A DNA stretch of 37,433 nucleotides from contig JAPKMR010000037.1 of NCBI GenBank assembly GCA_026645815.1, forward strand, positions 1 through 37,433, read 5' to 3'. The stretch is from Anaerolineae bacterium. Its GTDB lineage: Bacteria > Chloroflexota > Anaerolineae > B4-G1 > SLSP01. Position numbers and translations under genes: made by a program. Below are positions 1-7,701 of the stretch, piece after piece. The notes under the pieces are model-generated. The model was not told where the DNA came from. It was given only the letters and a program-made list of their open reading frames with translations, and did not search any database. Within the stretch, counting starts at the first letter, position 1, and each line of letters starts with the position of its first letter.

Positions 1-480
1 ATCCGCGCAAACAGCCTGGCGCGCATCAATATGATGGCGGAGATGGGCACGCCGCTCGCCGATGAGTATCTGAGCCGCTTCCGCGAGGCCTTTGGGCAAC
101 CGGCGCACGCGATTCTGCTCTTCGATTTGGCGCGCGGTATCGAGCTGGTCTATGCCATCGAACGCGCGCTGGAACTGCTGGCAGAGCCGTTGGACTACGA
201 GGACACCGACGTTCCCTACACCCCACGGGATGGGGAGGGCTATGGGCTGGTCGAGGCGCCGCGCGGACCGCTAATCCACCATTACCGCGTGGAGAAGGGC
301 TTAATCGCGCACGCGGAATTCATCATTCCCACCGTACACAACGTCCTCGCCATCGAGCGGGCGCTCAAGGTCGCGGCGAATCGCTACATCACGCCGGAGC
401 GGGTGAATCTGGAGCTCGAACGGGCGGTCGGGCGCGTGGTGCGGGCTTTCGATCCCTGCATCGCCTGCGCGACGCATTAG
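1..480 (+). CDS. [NiFe]-hydrogenase large (catalytic) subunit, C-terminal part
   Basis: The frame is open from base 1, so the gene begins upstream and only the last 159 residues are present. The visible protein has the large-subunit block GYGLVEAPRGPLIHHY and ends with DPCIACATH, the C-terminal CxxCxxH metal motif whose two Cys bind the NiFe site. The sequence around these motifs resembles group 3 (cytoplasmic, cofactor-coupled) hydrogenases, but the subgroup cannot be fixed from this fragment. The stop codon follows the final His directly. Most large subunits carry a 12-25 residue tail after this His that an endopeptidase removes once nickel is inserted; this one has none. Family is near certain; partner subunits would lie upstream of the window. 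Confidence 0.9.
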   Translation: MRANSLARINMMAEMGTPLADEYLSRFREAFGQPAHAILLFDLARGIELVYAIERALELLAEPLDYEDTDVPYTPRDGEGYGLVEAPRGPLIHHYRVEKGLIAHAEFIIPTVHNVLAIERALKVAANRYITPERVNLELERAVGRVVRAFDPCIACATH

Positions 481-542
481 GGCCATCCACAATGTGCCGG
501 TGCGTTTCACCTTCAAGGTGAAAGGTAGACGGCCATCATGGG

Positions 543-587
543 ATTGATTTTTGGCGGCGGGACCTTGCCCAGCCGCCAAAAATCAAT
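543..587. repeat. 16-bp perfect inverted repeat (palindromic intergenic element)
   Basis: Arms 543-558 (ATTGATTTTTGGCGGC) and 572-587 are perfectly complementary around a 13-base loop, followed on the plus strand by TTTCTCC. It could terminate the hydrogenase transcript. Its GATTTTTG-type outer stem also resembles the palindromes near 20.0 and 23.5 kb. A smaller hairpin (TTTCACC/GGTGAAA, 505-523) sits just upstream. No gene is seen in 481-657. Confidence 0.7.
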
Positions 588-622
588 TTTCTCCTTGAAA
601 CACCCCCATACGCCACCTTCTC

Positions 623-650
623 TGAACAAATGCGTGAAATCTGGTATACT
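623..650 (+). promoter_or_regulatory. Predicted sigma-70-like promoter for the nucleotidyltransferase gene
   Basis: TGAACA (623-628), a 16-bp spacer, then TATACT (645-650) with an extended -10 TGG just before it. Transcription would start near 657, immediately before an ATG at 658. Confidence 0.55.
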
Positions 651-657
651 TCACGAC

Positions 658-690
658 ATGGAACACAAGACAATGGCTGATGTTCATTGA
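658..690 (+). other. Possible 10-codon leader ORF coupled to the next gene
   Basis: An ATG at the predicted transcription start opens a 10-residue frame, MEHKTMADVH. Its TGA stop (688-690) overlaps the TTG start codon (687-689) of the next gene in a TTGA junction. The downstream gene has no clear Shine-Dalgarno site, so coupled re-initiation or a -1 slip is possible. It may equally be chance or mark a sequencing error at the true start. Confidence 0.25.
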
Positions 691-1838
691 CCCACCAACC
701 CGCCGGGACCCAAGCCGAAAGAGTTACGCCAGCTATTGATGCGCTCATCGCGCTGTTGTGGCGCGAGACGCTTCCAGACGCTGCCGTATGGCCCGCGATG
801 CTCCCAGAAGCGCAGCGCCATGGGCTGCTGCCAACGCTCGCTTTTCTGGCGGAGACCCCGCCGGATGCGCTCAAGACCTTGTTCCGGGAGACACGCCACA
901 ATGCCACGCTGCGCCGGTTGTACGCGGAACAGCAGTTGCGCAAGCTTGGCACACTGGCGCTGGAACTGGACATTCCGTTGATCCTGCTCAAGGGACCAGT
1001 GACCGCCACGGCTTACCCGCATCCGGCCGCGCGGTCTTTCAGCGATCTCGATTTGCTGGCGCCATCCGAGACGCAGGCGCAGCAGGTCTTCGATGCGCTG
1101 GTAGAACAGGGCTACCTGCCCGCTCCGGAATCGCGCACCACTCACATGCCCGCTCTGGGTCTACCCGAGAGCACATTGATGGTGGAAATTCACTACGATA
1201 ACATCGAGATTCTGCCAACGTTGCACTCGGATGCCGAGTGGTGGAGCGCCGCCGCACGTATGCCGGAGCGACCGGGCTTACTGGCGCTCAGCCCCATAGA
1301 TCACGCGCTGTATTTCATCACCCATGCGGTACAGAAACACGGCATGGACATGGGACTGCGGGGCCTGTACGACTTCTCCTGTTGGACGCGGCGGTGGGAG
1401 GCAACCGAGTGGGAAGCGCTCGCCGCGCGGGCGGAGGTGCGCGGGGGAACGCGAGCGCTGCAAGTTATGGCGGCGCTGGAAGCCTGGGCGCAAGGACGAC
1501 CGTGGTCCGAAATGCCCTGGAGCCCCTATCTGGCGCCGCCGCCGGAAGCCATCCTCGAAACGGCGCTAGCTGCGCTGTTCAGGACCAAAAACGTGAGGGT
1601 GCCCTCCGTCTGGCGAGATTACCCAGGAAACGGCTTGCGCGGTTGGCTAGCATATACGCGCACGGTCCTCACTGCTGGAGGAAAGCTGCCGGCGTCGCGA
1701 ATTCCCCAACGCCTCTTCTATCTGGTGCGCACGTACAGCGTGGGACTGTGGAGCTTGCTCACCCAGAAGCCCGAGGTGCGGCGGCGCTGGCAGACGCAGC
1801 GCACGCTGCAGAACTGGCTTCACGAAGGGCATTCGTAG
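687..1838 (+). CDS. Nucleotidyltransferase family protein (NTP_transf_5-like)
   Basis: A 383-residue protein. Residues 95-125 contain an LKG turn followed by R-S-F-S-D-L-D-L-L (116-124); the DLD pair and a later acidic residue in VEIHYD (167-171) form the metal-binding pattern of the nucleotidyltransferase fold, as in PF14907. Family members often sit beside PqqD-like and HprK-like genes in peptide-tailoring clusters, including paeninodin-type lasso peptides. The substrate is unknown. It starts at TTG 687 because the frame is closed just upstream (TGA at 678) and no good ATG follows. It runs convergently toward the minus-strand cluster, whose last gene is a degenerate relative. It probably belongs functionally to that cluster although it has its own promoter. 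Confidence 0.75.
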   Translation: MTHQPAGTQAERVTPAIDALIALLWRETLPDAAVWPAMLPEAQRHGLLPTLAFLAETPPDALKTLFRETRHNATLRRLYAEQQLRKLGTLALELDIPLILLKGPVTATAYPHPAARSFSDLDLLAPSETQAQQVFDALVEQGYLPAPESRTTHMPALGLPESTLMVEIHYDNIEILPTLHSDAEWWSAAARMPERPGLLALSPIDHALYFITHAVQKHGMDMGLRGLYDFSCWTRRWEATEWEALAARAEVRGGTRALQVMAALEAWAQGRPWSEMPWSPYLAPPPEAILETALAALFRTKNVRVPSVWRDYPGNGLRGWLAYTRTVLTAGGKLPASRIPQRLFYLVRTYSVGLWSLLTQKPEVRRRWQTQRTLQNWLHEGHS

Positions 1839-1878
1839 CAATTCTGCGTTGTATTTGCGGTACGCAACGGGAGACCCT

Positions 1879-3015
1879 TTAGCGGAACAACCGCGCGACC
1901 GCATGTTGGAAAATCTCCCTGCGGCGGCGCAAACCCCAACGGTGCTGCAGGAAGTCGAGGAAAAGCCCCCACCCCGGTTGCATGCCCCTGGCAGAAAGCA
2001 CGCGCCGGTATTGCGCGTAGAGCCTGCGCGTTGTACTCAACGCCGCGGCGTGATCACGGTTCGGCGTGGCGACAAGGACCTCGTAGCGTGCGCGTCGTCC
2101 CACTCGCAACCGCGCCATGACCTCCGCCGGGGCGGCAAGGTCGAGCGTGCTTTCCAGGCATTCCAGCGCCGCGAGCAGCGCCCGGTTGGCACGCCCGGTT
2201 TCCGCCACTTGCAGCACCACCTCCCAATCCATGCCCGCGGCGCCGGGCGCTACGTCACTTACGGCGCCTAGCAACACCGCCATATCCGCCAGAGCCATGA
2301 GCGACGCGTATCCGGAGCCTGCGGCGATAACACTGCTGCGCACGAGCTGGTCTGCGGCGTTCAGCGCCGGCACGGAACGCTCGCCCAGCGCGATGGATTG
2401 CGCGCGGCTCCAGGCAGCGGCATCCAGCGCATCCGAGGGCCAAAACGGCGCCACGTGCCAGTGCAACTCAAGCAGCTGGGTGGTGGCAGCCATGCGGAAG
2501 GTCTGGCGCGTCGTCCAGAGCGGCTCGCGCCCCGTCCATGCGGTGACCGGGGGCAAGGGCTGCCCACCCTCAGCCAGCAGAATGCGGGTAGCAGCCGAAG
2601 CATGTTCTGGCGAGACGATGAGGGCAAAGGGGTCAGGAGGTCGGGAGCGGTTACCGTAGGCGGTTAACGCCAGCGCGGGCGCATCGGCCAACATGACCGG
2701 CACGCCGCCGGTCTCCAGGCGCTGCAACCAGAGCTTCGCAGCCTCGAGCACAAGCTGCCTGGCATACCAGCTGCGGCGGTGAATGCCCTTGAGGCGCGAA
2801 CCGGTTGCCTCTGCCAGGCCGAAGCGGGTCAGATTGGCGTAAAGCACGGGCAACAGGGGGACCTGCCCGGCGGGCAGCGTGTCCAGGTCGGTGGCGTCGC
2901 GCCAGGCGTACCAGGCGCGCGTCGCCGCCTCCGCGCCGGTGGAGAGGGCGGCGGTCAGCAGCTGCCGCTGGTTGGGGGTGAGGAGGATGTCGCCGGTTTG
3001 GATACGCTCAGTCAT
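1879..3015 (-). CDS. Degenerate nucleotidyltransferase-like protein
   Basis: A 378-residue protein, last gene of the minus-strand operon. Overall layout and several segments match the convergent nucleotidyltransferase at 687-1838. However, the LKG turn has become LAD (109-111), and the segment aligned to RSFSDLDLL is RSRPPDPFALIV (123-134), so the paired metal-binding Asp residues are lost. A downstream LLELHWH (181-187) still matches the family's third acidic position. I therefore read it as a catalytically inactive paralogue with a binding or scaffold role, though a changed active site is possible. Start chosen at ATG 3015 rather than TTG 3018; GGAG lies upstream. It begins 20 bases after the glycosyltransferase stop. 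The assignment as a relative rests on pattern similarity read by eye. Confidence 0.6.
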   Translation of the reverse strand: MTERIQTGDILLTPNQRQLLTAALSTGAEAATRAWYAWRDATDLDTLPAGQVPLLPVLYANLTRFGLAEATGSRLKGIHRRSWYARQLVLEAAKLWLQRLETGGVPVMLADAPALALTAYGNRSRPPDPFALIVSPEHASAATRILLAEGGQPLPPVTAWTGREPLWTTRQTFRMAATTQLLELHWHVAPFWPSDALDAAAWSRAQSIALGERSVPALNAADQLVRSSVIAAGSGYASLMALADMAVLLGAVSDVAPGAAGMDWEVVLQVAETGRANRALLAALECLESTLDLAAPAEVMARLRVGRRARYEVLVATPNRDHAAALSTTRRLYAQYRRVLSARGMQPGWGLFLDFLQHRWGLRRRREIFQHAVARLFR

Positions 3016-3034
3016 CAAGCCTGCTCCATAAACG

Positions 3035-3724
3035 CTAGCCTGTGGCGCGTTTGCGCCGCAATGAATTCCGCAGGATTTTCAGAAGCTGGTCGTTGCCATC
3101 CGGCGCCGCCAACGAGCTGTTATCGCGGTGCACACGCTTGTGGAGCAACACCCGGTCGCAGGCGTGGCCGATTTCGCGGGCATCGAAAACGCGCGCAAAC
3201 CAATCCGTATCGCCTCCGGTAGCCAGGTCGGTCCGGTGCAAGCCGACGCGAGCAAAGAGGCTCCGCCGCACCACAAGCGTCTCCATGATATAGGCGACCG
3301 GTTCCTGGGCGAGCCATTCGGGGCGGAAACCCGCGGGGGTCGCGTCGCCCGGCTCACAGAAGGTATGGATACGGCAAACCACATACTGGCACTCGGGATG
3401 CGCTGCCAGATAGCCTACCTGCACCGCGAGTTTGTCCGGCGTCCACAGATCATCGTAGGAGAGAAAGGCAAGCAACTCCCCATGAGCCTGCTCGATGCCG
3501 TAATTGTAGGCGTTGGAGATGCCGTCGTGTGGCTGGAGCAGGTAACGCACGCCGGGGAAACTCCGGGCAATCTCTGCCGTCCGGTCAGTGGAGCCGCCAT
3601 CCACAACCAGGGTTTCGAAGGGAGCTAAGGTCTGGCGTTGAATGCTGGATAGCGCTGCGGCAAGAAAACGAGCGCCGTTTTTCACGATCACAATCACACT
3701 CACGCGTTCAGGTTGGATCATCAT
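3035..3724 (-). CDS. Family 2 glycosyltransferase
   Basis: A 229-residue GT-A fold protein with an N-terminal nucleotide-sugar core: VSVIVIVKNG, VVDGGSTDRT and FLSYDDLW (the metal/nucleotide-binding DXD region, here SYDD). A C-terminal GGDTDWFARV block corresponds to the catalytic-base ED/D-W motif of inverting GT2 enzymes. No membrane segment is seen, so it is probably cytosolic or peripheral. Start at ATG 3724 overlaps the upstream stop as ATGA; a second ATG at 3721 has slightly better distance to AAGGAG. It has VDGGSTD where the paralogues have VDDGSTD, so it is the most divergent of the tandem copies. The sugar donor and acceptor cannot be inferred. Confidence 0.88.
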   Translation of the reverse strand: MMIQPERVSVIVIVKNGARFLAAALSSIQRQTLAPFETLVVDGGSTDRTAEIARSFPGVRYLLQPHDGISNAYNYGIEQAHGELLAFLSYDDLWTPDKLAVQVGYLAAHPECQYVVCRIHTFCEPGDATPAGFRPEWLAQEPVAYIMETLVVRRSLFARVGLHRTDLATGGDTDWFARVFDAREIGHACDRVLLHKRVHRDNSSLAAPDGNDQLLKILRNSLRRKRATG

Positions 3725-4479
3725 TCTCCTTCATCCCGGTTGGATGTGGCTCCGGCGACAAATGTGACGGTTGCTGCCCTGGCGGCGCCGGCTTGCGCCT
3801 GACGGCGCCTGACTACAGAGCGCTGCAAGGCTCGCAGGAACTGGCGTTGGCTGGCAGCCAGGCTTCCGGTGAGATTTTCCGCGTGGCGCCGGTAGGTCAA
3901 GACGACATCCGGGTGCATGAGCAGCTCCACGGGATGCTCGAGCAGGTGCAGGAACCATTCAATATCCTCGTCGCCACACAGACGGGGGTCGAAGGGTCCC
4001 ACGAGCTCGAAGAGCGCCCGCCGGAAAAGGCCCTCTTGCAGCAAAAGGATGGGTCCGGGGCGCCCTGGATAGATGACGCTGCCCTCACCGGAATCCGTAA
4101 ATGCCAGCTGCGAGTAGCCGATCACCGCTTGCGCCTGGGGATAGCGTTGCAACAGCGCGACCTGGAGCGCCAGCTTATCCGCCGACCAGAGGTCATCCGC
4201 ATCCTGGAAGGCGAGCAGCTCCCCCTGAGCCAGACTCAGACCGCGGTTGCGCGCAGCTGCCGGTCCCTGATTCTCCTGGTAGACCGCCCGGATGGGCACG
4301 GTGGATGCGGCAGACATGGCGGCGATAATCTGGGCGGTCGCATCGGTCGAGCCATCATCCACCACGATGATCTCATCCGGCGGCAGGGTCTGAGCGAGCA
4401 CGCTCTGGAGCGCCGCGGCGAGAAAACGCGCGCCGTTGTAGACCGGCAGGATGACCGAGACCCGTTGCCCTTCAGCCAT
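3721..4479 (-). CDS. Family 2 glycosyltransferase
   Basis: A 252-residue GT-A fold protein starting with VSVILPVYNGARFL, then VVDDGSTDAT, AFQDADDLWSADK (DXD motif) and GDEDIEWFL (acidic pair expected near the catalytic base). It ends with a low-complexity Arg/Ala-rich tail. The frame stays open further upstream, but ATG 4479 places the GT core at the N-terminus and gives an 8-base overlap with the preceding gene, the same junction type seen elsewhere in this operon. The DNA for its N-terminal third is very close to that of the two following paralogues, which suggests recent tandem duplication. Donor and acceptor unknown. Confidence 0.88.
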   Translation of the reverse strand: MAEGQRVSVILPVYNGARFLAAALQSVLAQTLPPDEIIVVDDGSTDATAQIIAAMSAASTVPIRAVYQENQGPAAARNRGLSLAQGELLAFQDADDLWSADKLALQVALLQRYPQAQAVIGYSQLAFTDSGEGSVIYPGRPGPILLLQEGLFRRALFELVGPFDPRLCGDEDIEWFLHLLEHPVELLMHPDVVLTYRRHAENLTGSLAASQRQFLRALQRSVVRRRQAQAGAARAATVTFVAGATSNRDEGE

Positions 4480-5218
4480 GGTGCGCGCCCCCTTTACGGT
4501 GTCTGTGAGCCGCTCTGCGCAACGCCAGCAGCCAACAGGCATCGGTCTGCTCCAGCTGATTCGTGATATTCTGAGCGTGCCGGCGATAGCGTACCACGAC
4601 AGCATTCTGTTGGGAGATCCGCGCGCCACATTGAACCGCGCGCACCAACCAATCAATGTCCTCGCCAAATCGAAGGCTTTCATCCAGCAAGCCCACCCGC
4701 TCGAAGACCTCCGCGCGGAACAGCTTGCTCTGGAAATGCGGGTCGGAATAGGGATGCTGTGCGGTGAGCTGCGCGCTGCCGGAACTGGAATCCCCAGGGT
4801 CGAGGAATTGCTGCGTCAGACCGGTGATGATATCCACCGCAGCTGTGGCGGTGAGCAGCGCCATTTGCGTTTGCTGCTTCTCCGGCGTCCAGAGGTCATC
4901 CGCATCCAGAAAAGCCAGGGTAGCGCCCTGAGCCTGGCTGATGCCGGTATTGCGCGCCGCGGCTGAACCCCGGTTTGCCTGATAGATGTAGCGCACCGGC
5001 GCCGGAGCGGTAGCTGCCTCACGGGCAACCAGCGCCGCCGTGCCATCGGTCGAGCCATCATCCACGACGATAATCTCATCCGGCAGCAGGGTCTGAGCGA
5101 AGACGCTTCGAAGCGCCTCGGCGAGGAAACGCTCGCCATTGCAGACCGGGATGATCACACTCACGCGCGGCGGTTCGAAGGTAGAGGGTACTTCAGGCGC
5201 AATCAAGGGATGGCTCAT
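4472..5218 (-). CDS. Family 2 glycosyltransferase
   Basis: A 248-residue protein. A short N-terminal extension of about 17 residues is followed by VSVIIPVCNGERFL, VVDDGSTDGT, FLDADDLWTPEK (DXD) and FGEDIDWLV (catalytic-base region). A YRRHAQNIT segment near the end corresponds to the Arg/His-rich motif shared with its neighbours. No transmembrane helix is evident. The ATG at 5218 overlaps the upstream stop as ATGA and the gene overlaps the next by 8 bases, so the copies are probably translated in series. It is one of eight GT2 proteins here, consistent with stepwise addition of several sugars to one acceptor or with alternative acceptors; the sequence does not discriminate. Confidence 0.88.
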   Translation of the reverse strand: MSHPLIAPEVPSTFEPPRVSVIIPVCNGERFLAEALRSVFAQTLLPDEIIVVDDGSTDGTAALVAREAATAPAPVRYIYQANRGSAAARNTGISQAQGATLAFLDADDLWTPEKQQTQMALLTATAAVDIITGLTQQFLDPGDSSSGSAQLTAQHPYSDPHFQSKLFRAEVFERVGLLDESLRFGEDIDWLVRAVQCGARISQQNAVVVRYRRHAQNITNQLEQTDACWLLALRRAAHRHRKGGAHHG

Positions 5219-5907
5219 GGGGTATCCGCCTCTTCAGCACGGCGTTGAGCCAGCGATTGCCGTAGAACGCGCAGATAGCTCCGGCGCAGCGCCTCCTGTG
5301 AGCGCCCGCCCCCGGAGTTGTGCGCGTGAATCCGGCGCTCATAGACGACCTCCGGCAAGATCACAGCACGCAGGCCCACCGCCCGCGCCCGCGCATACCA
5401 CTCTATGAACTCAGGCAAGCCGGGGTCCTCCGAGAAGGCGCCGGCGCGGTCGAAAGCCGCCCGGCGGATGAGCATGGCGCAGCAAATAATACCCACCTGG
5501 GGCTCGCTGTTAAGCACAGTCTCACCTTCTCCTTCAACATAACGGAACTGGCGGACATGGCCAAATACCATATCTACCGTGGCGTCGGCATCCAAAATCG
5601 CGACCTGCGCCGCCAACTTGCCGGGCAACCAGCGGTCATCGGCATCGAGGAAAGCAAGCAGGTCGCCGCGGGCATGGCGGGTTCCCAGATTCAGCGCCGC
5701 GCCAGCGCCGCGGTTGGACTGCCGCAGAACCAGCACCCGCGCGAATTGCGCCGCAAGCGCAGCGCTACCATCCGTCGAACCATCGTCCACGACGATGATC
5801 TCATCCGGCGGCAGGGTCTGGGCAAGGATGCTTCGAAGCGCCTCGGCAAGGAAGCGCTCACCGTTGAAGACGGGAATCACCACACTCACCCTCGGCCTAT
5901 CACTCAT
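5215..5907 (-). CDS. Family 2 glycosyltransferase
   Basis: A 230-residue GT-A protein: VSVVIPVFNGERFL, VVDDGSTDGS, FLDADDRWLPGK (DXD) and LPEFIEWYARA. The ED acidic pair seen in some paralogues at the catalytic-base position is EFIEW here, as in the copy at 6964-7701, so these two form a subfamily with DMVFGH/DMVFCH in common. It lies directly after the HprK-like gene with an ATGA overlap. Cytosolic by appearance. Substrate unknown. Confidence 0.87.
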   Translation of the reverse strand: MSDRPRVSVVIPVFNGERFLAEALRSILAQTLPPDEIIVVDDGSTDGSAALAAQFARVLVLRQSNRGAGAALNLGTRHARGDLLAFLDADDRWLPGKLAAQVAILDADATVDMVFGHVRQFRYVEGEGETVLNSEPQVGIICCAMLIRRAAFDRAGAFSEDPGLPEFIEWYARARAVGLRAVILPEVVYERRIHAHNSGGGRSQEALRRSYLRVLRQSLAQRRAEEADTP

Positions 5908-6983
5908 TCCAGGGCCTCCAACAAGCGACGGATGGCGTCCACATTTGCCTGGGGGTCGCTCGCCAGCTCGATCCGATAGCAGGGCAGTCGCCGGGTCATC
6001 TCTGCGGTAAAGCGGTAGTTCTCCGCCTCCGCGCCGGGTAGCCAGATGACGGTGCTAGGTCCCAACTGCCGGAAGACGTCGCCGGGAGCAGCCAGGCGGA
6101 TTGCAGCCTCAGTTCGGTGCGCCACTTTGGGCAGCAGCAGCGCCTTGACCGGGAAGCTCGTCACCATGGTACTGGCGTAGGTGGGATGCAGGAAGACCAA
6201 CCCCTTCTCCGCCTTGTAGTTGTCATCCCAGCCGGCCAACAGGGGGCGGAAATGGGGCAACCTGGGCAGCATGTCGCCTTTGATCTTGGCTGAGCTGAAG
6301 AGGGCGAAAGCCTGAGGCTCCGGCTCCAGCCGCACCAGGCATTTGTCGTCGCTGAGAAAGTGCAGTCCGTCTTGCGCCAGGCAGCTCAAGGCCGTGGTGG
6401 ATTTGCCCGCGCCGGTCGAGCCGATCAACAGCACCCCGCTGGACGCGTTCCCCACCGCAGCGGCGTGGACAATCTGCCAGCCGAACTCCTGCAAAGCCCA
6501 ATGGAAGAGGGTCTGCACCGGCGCAGCCCGTTCGTAGATGGAAAACCTGCCGGCGTCCGTGATCCAGAAATAGCCCTGGCGGTTGGCGCGGTCGTAGGCA
6601 AAGAGCTGCCCGGAGGTAGGCGCGTGCATCAACGAGCGACCGGCATCGTGGACCACCGCGCGCTGACCGTAGCGGCGGTAATCGTCCGGTGTGAAGGGCG
6701 GTCGCGGCGGCTTGATGCCGGTCACCGCGCCATCCCACAGGTGCAGGGTGATATTGGCGGTCGCCGGCTGGGCGAGGGTGTCTCGTCCAACTGCTTTCCC
6801 TTCATCCTCCAGCAGATGAGCCAGCGCGGGCAGAATGGCCTCGGCTAGCGTCGCACCGGCGATGCGCAGGGTCATGCGCACGCCGGCTATCCACAAATGC
6901 TGTTCCTGGACCGGTTGCTGACCCTCGACTCGAGCCACCGTATCCGCGCAGTGGCTCAGGTAATCAACCAACAAGCGTCGCAC
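5904..6983 (-). CDS. HPr-kinase-like P-loop protein (HprK-related)
   Basis: A 359-residue protein. Its C-terminal half has HAAAVG (173-178), the Walker A GSTGAGKST (188-196) and LSDDKC (210-215), the arrangement of the HprK/PEP-carboxykinase-like kinase fold. The N-terminal half has no recognised domain. Related proteins are encoded next to PqqD-like and nucleotidyltransferase genes in HPr-rel-A cassettes, and a homologue (PadeK-type) phosphorylates the C-terminal residue of paeninodin lasso peptides. Here the target is unknown; no HPr gene is in the window, so a role in sugar catabolite control is unlikely. The start codon is GTG 6983, overlapping the upstream glycosyltransferase by 20 bases; the Shine-Dalgarno site is weak. 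A 4-base ATGA overlap couples it to the next gene. Confidence 0.78.
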   Translation of the reverse strand: MRRLLVDYLSHCADTVARVEGQQPVQEQHLWIAGVRMTLRIAGATLAEAILPALAHLLEDEGKAVGRDTLAQPATANITLHLWDGAVTGIKPPRPPFTPDDYRRYGQRAVVHDAGRSLMHAPTSGQLFAYDRANRQGYFWITDAGRFSIYERAAPVQTLFHWALQEFGWQIVHAAAVGNASSGVLLIGSTGAGKSTTALSCLAQDGLHFLSDDKCLVRLEPEPQAFALFSSAKIKGDMLPRLPHFRPLLAGWDDNYKAEKGLVFLHPTYASTMVTSFPVKALLLPKVAHRTEAAIRLAAPGDVFRQLGPSTVIWLPGAEAENYRFTAEMTRRLPCYRIELASDPQANVDAIRRLLEALE

Positions 6984-7701
6984 CTGTTTGTTCCTGGTCG
7001 CTAGCTCCCTGCTGGCGGCGCTGGTTAATGGTTGCCCGCAGCGAGTTTAGAAACTTTTGATGTTTGGCGGCCGGATTCTGAAGCCCCAGATTGTGCTCGT
7101 GAACACGGCGCAGCGCCAGAATATCCGGCAACACGGATGATTCCAGGCCAGCGCTGCAGGCTCTTGCATACCAGTCCAGGAAATCATGGCGCTCAACGCC
7201 TTCAGAAAAGCCCCCAACTTTGTTGAAAGAGGAATGCCAGATCACCATGCCTAGCTTGGCAACCCCGGGCTGTGGTGGTGAGAAGACACGCTCGGCCTGG
7301 TCATTCCCCGGCACAACCCAAAACTGCTGGATATGGCAGAAGACCATATCCAATGTGGGGTCGTTTTGCAATGCGGTCGCCTGGTGCGCCAATTTGTCCG
7401 GCAACCAGAGGTCATCCGCATCCAGAAAAGCCAGCAGCTCGCCCGTTGCCTGGGCTACTCCATGATTCAATGTGGCAGCCAAGCCGCTGTGTTCCTTGCG
7501 CAGCACCTGTACGTCAGGATAGCTTTCAGCCAGCTCTGCACTCTGGTCGGTTGAACCATCATCAACGACAAGCACTTGCAGGGGGCGATAATCCTGTTCC
7601 AGAATGCTCTGCAAGGCTTCACCGAGATACCTTTCTCCATTAAAGACGGGAACAATGACCGAGATGACCGGGTTGGTGTGCCTGGCGTCGAGTTGCTTCA
7701 T
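6964..7701 (-). CDS. Family 2 glycosyltransferase
   Basis: A 245-residue GT-A protein with ISVIVPVFNGERYL, VVDDGSTDQS, FLDADDLWLPDK (DXD) and HDFLDWYARA. It is closest by eye to the copy at 5215-5907. The start is taken as ATG 7701 because a strong GAGGAGGAG lies just upstream and the junction with the preceding stop becomes ATGA; an in-frame ATG at 7725 would add eight residues. It overlaps the HprK-like gene by 20 bases, the longest overlap among the enzyme genes of this stretch. Substrate unknown. Confidence 0.87.
   Translation of the reverse strand: MKQLDARHTNPVISVIVPVFNGERYLGEALQSILEQDYRPLQVLVVDDGSTDQSAELAESYPDVQVLRKEHSGLAATLNHGVAQATGELLAFLDADDLWLPDKLAHQATALQNDPTLDMVFCHIQQFWVVPGNDQAERVFSPPQPGVAKLGMVIWHSSFNKVGGFSEGVERHDFLDWYARACSAGLESSVLPDILALRRVHEHNLGLQNPAAKHQKFLNSLRATINQRRQQGASDQEQTGATLVG

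Noticed and set aside
3529..4566. 345-residue plus-strand frame across two glycosyltransferases
   Set aside because: It crosses a gene junction on the other strand and has no family signal.
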